Positions 8,582 to 14,651 of a DNA stretch of 39,063 bases are shown piece after piece. The stretch's first letter is position 1. Each line of letters opens with the position of its first letter. The DNA is from Gemmatimonadota bacterium (GTDB lineage Bacteria; Latescibacterota; UBA2968). A program made the position numbers and the translations under genes. The notes below the pieces were generated by a model that saw only the letters and a list, made by a program, of their open reading frames with translations, made no database searches and was not told the DNA's origin. The stretch covers positions 40,885-79,947 of the forward strand of contig PAXL01000034.1 of NCBI GenBank assembly GCA_002714465.1, given 5' to 3'.

Positions 8582-9103
8582 ATGGCCGACGAAGACGAAG
8601 AACTATTAGACGAAGACGAACACGAAGAGTTAAACTGGCCGATGATCATCATCGCGGCTATCGTCGTAATCGGCCTAATCGGTGGGGCTATCTGGTACTT
8701 CCTGATTCGAGAGCCTCCAGTAGAGGTAGACAAAGAGCCTGAGTATGAGGCACCGGAAACGCTCGTCGAGGAATCAATATATCTCGACATGCCGGAAATG
8801 ATCATCAGTCCTCGTGACGGCAAAGGTCGGTTTTACTTGATCGTGAAATTCGACGTCGCCATGAACGACAAGGGTGCCGTGTTCGACGAAATGGTGCTCA
8901 AACCCTGGAAGTACTCCCAAGCTCTCAATTTCGTCATCGACGTCTACAGCGACTACACGCGAGAAGAACTTCGAACGCCGAAGATCAAGGAGATGGCCCG
9001 TCAAAGCATACTCGACGAGTGGAACCACATCGTCGGGTGGGAATACGACTTGGAGCCCCCACCAATCAAGGCGCTCTACTACACCACCTACGTTCTTCAG
9101 TGA
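8582..9103 (+). CDS. FliL-like single-pass membrane protein
   Basis: 173 residues. A very acidic cytoplasmic N-terminus (DEDEELLDEDEHEEL) is followed by one transmembrane helix at about 19-42 (MIIIAAIVVIGLIGGAIWYF). A periplasmic domain then resembles the flagellar basal-body protein FliL: a strand 'RFYLIVKFDVAMND', a helix with 'REELRTPKIKEMARQSILDEWNHIVG', and the closing 'ALYYTTYVLQ', which parallels the FliL ending 'V.FTEFVVQ'. FliL stabilises the stator at the flagellar motor. No flagellar gene is near, so this may be a FliL-like protein serving another machine. The frame is open from 8498; I chose ATG 8582 because the acidic tail followed by a helix is the family layout. No clear Shine-Dalgarno is present. 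Confidence 0.65.
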   Translation: MADEDEELLDEDEHEELNWPMIIIAAIVVIGLIGGAIWYFLIREPPVEVDKEPEYEAPETLVEESIYLDMPEMIISPRDGKGRFYLIVKFDVAMNDKGAVFDEMVLKPWKYSQALNFVIDVYSDYTREELRTPKIKEMARQSILDEWNHIVGWEYDLEPPPIKALYYTTYVLQ

Positions 9104-9106
9104 TGG

Positions 9107-9865
9107 TCAGTCCGCCGATCGGAAGAACTCGATCGCCTCGTTGGTCACATCCATGGGATGGGCGCCAGCCGGGACAATGAACTCGAACTGCTCGTCTGCC
9201 AGCTCTCGGTTACCCTGCACCTCCGTGAAGGTTTGGACGAGGATCTCGTTCCCCTTGTCGTCGAATAGACGGGCAATGCGAAGGAGCCCGTCCACAGATT
9301 GAACGTTCAGTCGGACTATTGCCGGCGGCGAAGGAAGCTGGGCGGCTAGAAGGCTCGGCAGGGGCACCGCCTCGAAGGCCTCGTGAACGACGCCCCCAAC
9401 CGTGTCCTGCCCTGTATGCCGGATCGTCTCCCAATCCACTCCCCTGAATGGCCGCAGAGGATCGTAATGATGGACATCAGCCTCGAATTTGGTGACTTGA
9501 TAGACCCGCGCAAGGTTGATCCGAGTCACCATATTCTCTGACTTTTCGAGCATCCAAAGATAGCTCCCGTCACTCAGGACAAGCTGCCCTTCTCCCTCCG
9601 GCAGGTCGTCTTCGATCCGCATCTTTCCGGGACCCTTGTAGAATCCCTTGGCGACGATCGTAATCTCCTGATCCCCCACACGGATCGTCGTCGAAACGAC
9701 GGCCCTACAGGTCTTGAGACCTTTCGCCTTCTTCTGAAGCTTCACCATCTCGCGATCGGTCGCATCATCCCCCGTTGACTTGGTGTTGTCCTTACCCTCC
9801 GCAAGCGTTTGTGTAAAACCGAGCAGGAGCAGCACTGCTACAAAAGCAGTCAGTCTGTTCATCAT
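9107..9865 (-). CDS. LolA-like outer-membrane lipoprotein carrier / DUF4292-type periplasmic protein
   Basis: 252 residues starting MMNRLTAFVAVLLLLGFTQT, a clear Sec signal peptide with probable cleavage after TLAEG or nearby. The mature part has the LolA/LolB fold pattern: an initial helix (DREMVKLQKKAKGLKTCRA), antiparallel strands (STTIRVGDQEITIVAKGFY, GPGKMRIEDDL), 'LVLSDGSYLWMLEKSENMV', and a later long strand (EILVQTFTEVQGNR). LolA carries lipoproteins across the periplasm. This one may instead be a lipid- or lipoprotein-binding relative, as overall similarity is judged by pattern only. I moved the start from 9967 to the ATG pair at 9863-9865, which has an AGGAT ribosome site 7 nt upstream and begins the signal peptide. 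It ends 3 nt from the convergent FliL-like gene and starts 21 bp from the divergent TrmY gene. Confidence 0.7.
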   Translation of the reverse strand: MMNRLTAFVAVLLLLGFTQTLAEGKDNTKSTGDDATDREMVKLQKKAKGLKTCRAVVSTTIRVGDQEITIVAKGFYKGPGKMRIEDDLPEGEGQLVLSDGSYLWMLEKSENMVTRINLARVYQVTKFEADVHHYDPLRPFRGVDWETIRHTGQDTVGGVVHEAFEAVPLPSLLAAQLPSPPAIVRLNVQSVDGLLRIARLFDDKGNEILVQTFTEVQGNRELADEQFEFIVPAGAHPMDVTNEAIEFFRSAD

Positions 9866-9886
9866 CGGGACATCCTGAGTATTTGT

Positions 9887-10495
9887 ATGAGAGAGTTCAT
9901 CCTCAGAGCGCGTAAGACGCCCACATCCGGAGCCTTTTCTCTGGATAGCCTTCCTAAGGCCGGCCATATGGAGGTTGTGGCTTCCTGCATTTCGAATGCG
10001 ATCTTCGTCTCGAATCAGCTGCGAACAGACACGACCATCAGCGTCGTCCTGGAAGGCGGCCCGGAGCCACCGAAAACACTTCGCATCTCAGGCGACAACC
10101 TCGGATCGCTGGATGGTTTCGATGAGCGAAGCATCGCTCGCACGATCCAGACGTCACTTGAAGCCGGAAGGGGTCTCGAACTGCACGAAACGCGTGCCGT
10201 CGACCGCGGGATCACAATAGCTAAAATCGCCTTCGAACATCTTCTACAGGATCGTCCGCCCGAGTCCCTCTTCTATCTGGACCGAAGGGGCCAAGACATC
10301 CGCCACGTCGACCTGCCCCCCGATCTAACCTTCGTTTTCTCCGACTACCTTTCCATGCCGAAGAAGTCGGGAAAGTATCTCGCCCGCCTGGGCGCTACCC
10401 CGATCTCTCTCGGTCCCAAGACCTTGTTCGCCTCCCACTGCATCGTCCTCGTCCACAATGAAATGGACCGAAGAGCAAATCCGTGCTCTGCGTGA
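9887..10495 (+). CDS. TrmY-family (DUF358) SPOUT methyltransferase, tRNA pseudouridine-54 N1-methyltransferase-like
   Basis: 202 residues from ATG 9887. The N-terminus MREFILRARKTPTSGAFSLD is the hallmark of TrmY, followed by 'AGHMEVVASCISNAIF', 'VLEGGPEPPKTLRISGD' and 'DERSIARTIQTSL'. The C-terminal SPOUT knot region has 'PISLGPKTLFASHCIVLVHN', containing the S-adenosylmethionine-binding turn (SLGPKTL). In archaea TrmY makes N1-methylpseudouridine at position 54 of the tRNA T-loop. Bacterial members are sporadic and their substrate is less certain. The frame is open from 9809 but the upstream residues are not family-like. It is divergent from the LolA-like gene with only 21 bp between starts, so promoters must lie inside the opposing coding regions. 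Confidence 0.85.
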   Translation: MREFILRARKTPTSGAFSLDSLPKAGHMEVVASCISNAIFVSNQLRTDTTISVVLEGGPEPPKTLRISGDNLGSLDGFDERSIARTIQTSLEAGRGLELHETRAVDRGITIAKIAFEHLLQDRPPESLFYLDRRGQDIRHVDLPPDLTFVFSDYLSMPKKSGKYLARLGATPISLGPKTLFASHCIVLVHNEMDRRANPCSA

Positions 10496-10503
10496 CGAGT
10501 TCG

Positions 10504-10547
10504 GAGTGCAGAGTTTAGAATGGCACATCGCTCTGAAGCCTGCACTC
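10504..10547. terminator. Inverted repeat between convergent genes, possible bidirectional terminator
   Basis: GAGTGCAG at 10504-10511 pairs with CTGCACTC at 10540-10547 around a 28-nt loop that contains a further AGAG/CTCT pair. It lies between the convergent TrmY-like gene (stop 10495) and the SulP gene (stop 10564). There is no T-tract on either side, so termination is plausible by position only. Confidence 0.35.
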
Positions 10548-10563
10548 TGAACTCACCCTCGCC

Positions 10564-12351
10564 TCAAACTCTGTAATGCACAACCCCCTCCGGCAACTCC
10601 GCCTGATTCAACGGACAGTTCTTCGGACATCCTCTCTCGCACGGCGACTCATTGTCCAGCTTTTCCCACACCACACTGAGTGCCCGATACAAAGACCGGT
10701 GAAAATGCTCCTCTCCTAGCTCCTCGATGAACCCCGTCCGATCGAGCGAGACGCGAACTTGCTCCTTGATCCGGGTGAAGTAGGTCTCCACACCGCCTTC
10801 CTTCAGACCGTGCACCACGTGGACCAGCATCGCCTCGCCCGTCGCATCGATATGGTTAATCCCTTCGGCGTCCACGACCAGATACTTCAGCTCCGGCATC
10901 TTCGACACGCGTTCGAGAATCTTACCTTCAAAATATCCCGCACTTCCGAAATAGAGCGACCCGTCAAAGCGGATCAGAGAGATGTGTTCGCACGTCTGAA
11001 GGCCGAACGACTCGGAGTCTCGGAACGTTCCATCTGGATACCGTGACAATGAGACGACTCGCGGCATCATTGTTCGATACAGATACGCGAACAGCGAGAG
11101 GCTGACGCCGATCAGGATGCCGTAGTCGAGGTGTGGGGCAAAGGACAATGTGAGGAAGAAGGTCGAGGCGGCCACAACGCCGTCGTGTTTCTGTACTCGC
11201 CACGCCCGAACAATCGGATCAAACTGAATTAGACCGGCCACAGCCATCAGGATGATCGCTGCAAGCGTGGCAAGAGGCAAATGATAGAACAGCGGGGTCA
11301 ACCAGAGCAGTGTCACCAAAACGAGACAGCCTGCAATGATCGACGAGAATCCTGTCCGTGCACCCGCTCTAAAGTTCAGAGCTGACCGGACGAAAGAGCC
11401 CGATATCGGCATGCTCTGGAAGAAACTACCCACGAGATTAGCAAGCCCCTGTCCGAGCAGCTCGCGGTTCTCGGCGATCCGCTGCTTCGACTGCGTGGCA
11501 ATGGCCTTCGCGATCGAAATCGTCTCTACAAAAGCGATAAATGCGATCGTCGCGGCTGCCGTAAACAGCTCAACGAACAGGCCAATATTGATCTCAGGTA
11601 CGAGAAACAACGGCATACCCTCTGGGATCTTCCCGACGACCTGTCCGCCGTGCACTGCCTCGAAGTCCGTATACCACGCCACGGTTGTCGTCAGCACGAC
11701 TGCCACGAGAACCCAGGGAGATTGAGGTTTCCAGCGTTTGAGCCCAATCATCACGGCGAACGCCAGAATCGCGATCCCGATTGTCGGAATATGAGGATGC
11801 TGCAGAGACTCCGTTAGTATCGTCCAGACCCGCACGAAATACGAGCCGCCAGAAGCAACCGTTACGCCAAAAAGCATGTCGATCTGCGAGGTCCCAATGA
11901 TCACCGCAGCGGCGTTCGTGAACCCAAGAACGACGGGCTGGGACAGAAAATTAACGAGAACACCGAGTCGGACGATCCCAAGCAGCAGCTGAATGACGCC
12001 GACCATCAGAGTCAGCACCACGGCGTAAGTGATGTGCTCAGCGGATCCTGGAACCGCAAACGGCTGCAGGGCGGCCGCGGTCATGAGGGACACGAGCGCT
12101 ACGGAGCCGCTTGTCAGGTGTCTCGATGATCCAAAGAGCGCAGCGATGATCGGGGGCAGGAAGGCGGCATACAGACCGTAGTAAGGCGGTAGGCTGGCCA
12201 ACTGAGCGTGTGCCATCGCCTGCGGGATCAGCACGAGCGTGACAGTCACGCCTGCCACGAGATCTGCCCGCAGGATCTTCGGGTTCTTCAGCTCTCCGAT
12301 CCACGCCGTAAACGGGAGAAGCTGAAACAGCTTTACGTCCGAAAGCTTCAA
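10564..12351 (-). CDS. SulP-family anion transporter with STAS domain and Cys-rich tail
   Basis: 595 residues, full length for bacterial SulP (SLC26-like) transporters of sulfate, bicarbonate or dicarboxylates. The membrane domain starts with 'LRADLVAGVTVTLVLIPQAMAHA', the family signature for TM1, and includes 'YGLYAAFLPPIIAALFGSS', 'VGSFFQSMPISGSFVRSALN' and about 14 hydrophobic segments to residue 430. A cytoplasmic STAS domain follows (about 450-560: LIRFDGSLYFGSA, VVDAEGINHIDATG). The last 25 residues carry C571, C575 and C579 in CERGCPKNCP, unusual for the family. The start is TTG at 12351, with GGAGGA 6 nt upstream. A TTGACA-17-GATTAT promoter lies at 12423-12451. The ion is not predictable. 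Confidence 0.93.
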   Translation of the reverse strand: MKLSDVKLFQLLPFTAWIGELKNPKILRADLVAGVTVTLVLIPQAMAHAQLASLPPYYGLYAAFLPPIIAALFGSSRHLTSGSVALVSLMTAAALQPFAVPGSAEHITYAVVLTLMVGVIQLLLGIVRLGVLVNFLSQPVVLGFTNAAAVIIGTSQIDMLFGVTVASGGSYFVRVWTILTESLQHPHIPTIGIAILAFAVMIGLKRWKPQSPWVLVAVVLTTTVAWYTDFEAVHGGQVVGKIPEGMPLFLVPEINIGLFVELFTAAATIAFIAFVETISIAKAIATQSKQRIAENRELLGQGLANLVGSFFQSMPISGSFVRSALNFRAGARTGFSSIIAGCLVLVTLLWLTPLFYHLPLATLAAIILMAVAGLIQFDPIVRAWRVQKHDGVVAASTFFLTLSFAPHLDYGILIGVSLSLFAYLYRTMMPRVVSLSRYPDGTFRDSESFGLQTCEHISLIRFDGSLYFGSAGYFEGKILERVSKMPELKYLVVDAEGINHIDATGEAMLVHVVHGLKEGGVETYFTRIKEQVRVSLDRTGFIEELGEEHFHRSLYRALSVVWEKLDNESPCERGCPKNCPLNQAELPEGVVHYRV

Positions 12352-12422
12352 GAAGGCTCCTCCGAACCAGTTGACGGGAGGCCGGAAATTGATGGATGAA
12401 CAGGTTGTCTCATCGACGATCC

Positions 12423-12451
12423 ATAATCCTCATCCAGCCCGATCCTGTCAA
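12423..12451 (-). promoter_or_regulatory. Sigma-70-type promoter for the SulP gene
   Basis: On the minus strand a consensus TTGACA (12446-12451) is followed after exactly 17 bp by GATTAT (12423-12428), a 4/6 match to TATAAT. The predicted transcript start near 12416 leaves a leader of about 65 nt to the TTG start. Confidence 0.55.
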
Positions 12452-12602
12452 GGCAAATGAGTCCTAATTGTGTGTATACGAACGAGTTGCGTCGTTTCTG
12501 AATAGGCGGCTTCCTGTTGATTTCGTCACATGGTTGTCGCATATTCAAAAGTCTGCCCCTCCCATATTCCACTTGGACGGACAAACTCTCAGAAAGGGTC
12601 CT

Positions 12603-14132
12603 ATGCCACACGTGCTTCGCCGATCGGTCACGATACTTTACGCGCTCCTGCTGGCGATTTGCCTCTGGCCCTCAGCCTTGCTTGCGGAGGAGGCATCAGG
12701 AAGCTGGATTCAGTCGCAAATCTCCCACCTCAACGAGGTGCTCGGCGAAACAGTCGGCCTCATCTTCGCTTTCCTCTTCTACGATTTCGGCACTGGATTT
12801 CCGCTGATCATAGCCGTCCTCGTACTTGGAGGCATCTACTACACCTTCTTCTTTGGCTGGCTTTCGATCCGGGGTTTCAGACACGCGATCGACGTGATCC
12901 GCGGCCACTACGACAACCCCGACGATCCCGGCGAGATCTCGCATTTCCAGGCTCTCACGAGCGCACTCTCGGCGACCGTCGGTCTCGGAAATATAGCAGG
13001 CGTGGCGATTGCCGTCGGAACGGGTGGTCCGGGAGCCGTCTTCTGGATGGTCCTGACGGCCCTCTTTGGGATGTCGTCCAAGCTCGCATCCTGCACGCTT
13101 GCCGTGATGTATCGGAACGTCAAAGAGAACGGACACGTATCCGGCGGCCCGATGTACTACCTTGAACACGGCTTGGCGCGCAAGGGTCTTCGCTCGCTTG
13201 GGAGGACGCTTGCGGTCGCATTCGCACTCCTCACAATAGGCGGCTCGTTTGGGGGCGGGAACATGTTCCAGGCCAACCAGACAATCGAGGCACTCAGCAC
13301 AATTTCGCCTGCGGTGAAGTCTCTAGACTGGCTGATCGGAAGCATCCTCGCCATTTTCGTCGCGATCGTCATCATCGGTGGAATCCGTCGGATCGGGAGC
13401 GTCACTTCGCGTCTCGTCCCGAGCATGTGCATCCTTTACGTTATGACATCGTTACTAATCATCTTCTACAATGCCGCGGAGGTTCCGGCGCTTCTCGCCC
13501 GAATCGTCTCTGAAGCGTTCACGGGGTCGGCGATCTACGGTGGTGCCCTAGGCGTCTTGATCATCGGTGTCCGCCGGGCAGCCTTCTCCAATGAGGCCGG
13601 CTTGGGTTCAGCCGCCTTCGCTCACGCAGCCGCCAAGACAGATGAGCCCGCACGCGAGGGCATCGTTGCAATGATCGGTCCCTTCATCGACACCATCATC
13701 ATCTGCGTGATGACGGCTCTCGTCTGCATGATCACCGGAGTCTTCGAGGACGCCGAGCTCAAAAACAAGGGCGTTGCGATGACGGCAGCGGCCTTCGAGT
13801 CGTTCATCCCGGGCGCTCGATACGTGCTCGCGGTCGCAGTCGTGCTGTTCGCATACTCGACTATGATCTCTTGGTCCTACTACGGCGAGCGGGCCTGGGA
13901 GTACTTGTTCGGTGACGGTGCAACGCTCATCTACCGATGCATCTTCGTCTGCTTCGTATTCATCGGTTCGGTCACGGATCTTGAGAACGTCCTAAACTTC
14001 TCCGACGCGATGATCCTAGGAATGGCCTTCCCGAACATCCTGGGCGGTATCATACTGAGCCCGCAGATCAAGCAAGTGCTGAATGAATATTGGGAGCGAT
14101 ACAAATCAGGCGAGATGAAGAAATACAAGTAG
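12603..14132 (+). CDS. Sodium:alanine/glycine symporter (AGCS family)
   Basis: 509 residues from ATG 12603, preceded by AAAGGG. The N-terminus is a cleavable or first hydrophobic segment (VTILYALLLAICLWPSALLAEE), then about 10-11 TM helices. AGCS signatures are plain: 'SHFQALTSALSATVGLGNIA' (the Na+/substrate loop), 'GPGAVFWMVLTALFGMSSK', 'VSGGPMYYLEHGL', 'VRRAAFSNEAGLGSAAFAHA' and 'STMISWSYYGERAWEYLFG'. The family imports alanine or glycine with sodium. The frame is open back to 12468, but that part overlaps the promoter zone of the divergent SulP gene and is not family-like. A leader-peptide-like N-terminus ahead of the first transport helix is seen in other Gram-negative members. Confidence 0.93.
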   Translation: MPHVLRRSVTILYALLLAICLWPSALLAEEASGSWIQSQISHLNEVLGETVGLIFAFLFYDFGTGFPLIIAVLVLGGIYYTFFFGWLSIRGFRHAIDVIRGHYDNPDDPGEISHFQALTSALSATVGLGNIAGVAIAVGTGGPGAVFWMVLTALFGMSSKLASCTLAVMYRNVKENGHVSGGPMYYLEHGLARKGLRSLGRTLAVAFALLTIGGSFGGGNMFQANQTIEALSTISPAVKSLDWLIGSILAIFVAIVIIGGIRRIGSVTSRLVPSMCILYVMTSLLIIFYNAAEVPALLARIVSEAFTGSAIYGGALGVLIIGVRRAAFSNEAGLGSAAFAHAAAKTDEPAREGIVAMIGPFIDTIIICVMTALVCMITGVFEDAELKNKGVAMTAAAFESFIPGARYVLAVAVVLFAYSTMISWSYYGERAWEYLFGDGATLIYRCIFVCFVFIGSVTDLENVLNFSDAMILGMAFPNILGGIILSPQIKQVLNEYWERYKSGEMKKYK

Positions 14133-14598
14133 TATGAAAGTTTTGATCTAGAGTCGCAGAGTTGGATTTTCGTGCGAAGACGGGTGTTGTCCCGAACCAA
14201 GGGCAGCACCCGATTCGCATCCCCCACGAATGAGGACAGAATACTAGGCCAGACAGGGAAGAGCGAGGAGCACACCTGGTCTTCAGTGGGCTCTTACTGG
14301 TGCGGATATCCTTGAGGTTAACCCAAAAGTCTACGGTCACGCGAATTTCGACAAGTCGCGCTGCATGATCTACGACTTCGTCTTGGCTTCCGAGATCAAG
14401 ATATACCTGAATGAGGTGCGTGAGATTTCGCCGTTCAACGGAACAGCCTTAGTGCCGAAACCGAGGCTTAGTATCGCCGGGTCCATAAACGAAGGAGAGA
14501 CCAAAGATACCCCAGGAGGAACAGCATTGTTTGGAATGCTGCCCAAGTCACAGGAATGGTCAGGCTCAGCCTGCGAAGCATCTGCAAAAGGAAAACAG
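14133..14598. other. Gene-free stretch of about 470 bp with a long hairpin and a possible gene remnant
   Basis: It lies between the convergent symporter and UPF0182 genes. A plus-strand frame from about 14246 runs open into the UPF0182 3' end and contains a fairly protein-like stretch (ADILEVNPKVYGHANFDKSR, then IYDFVLASEIKIYLNEVREI), but it has no ribosome site and I recognise no family. It may be a decayed gene fragment or chance. A long hairpin sits at 14173-14219 and a terminator at 14599-14630; both are listed separately. Confidence 0.35.
14173..14219. other. Long imperfect hairpin after the AGCS gene
   Basis: TGCGAA (14173-14178) pairs with TTCGCA (14214-14219). Inside, CGGGTGTTGTCC pairs with GGGCAGCACCCG through 12 pairs including two G-U, closed by a loop of about 8 nt (CGAACCAA). 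It lies 40 bp after the symporter stop. There is no T-tract behind it, so it is not a standard intrinsic terminator. It could be a 3' stability element, a structured RNA or part of an old mobile element. Confidence 0.5.
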
Positions 14599-14630
14599 AA
14601 AAGGGCGACCCACTCGTGGATCGCCCTTTT
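14599..14630. terminator. Intrinsic terminator at the end of the UPF0182 gene
   Basis: AAAAGGGCGA (14599-14608) and TCGCCCTTTT (14621-14630) form a perfect 10-bp stem around a 12-nt loop. On the minus strand it lies 21 nt past the UPF0182 stop and runs into a T-rich tail. The symmetry means it could also work on the plus strand for read-through from the symporter gene. Confidence 0.85.
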
Positions 14631-14651
14631 CATTTCGACTGTGATGAACTG

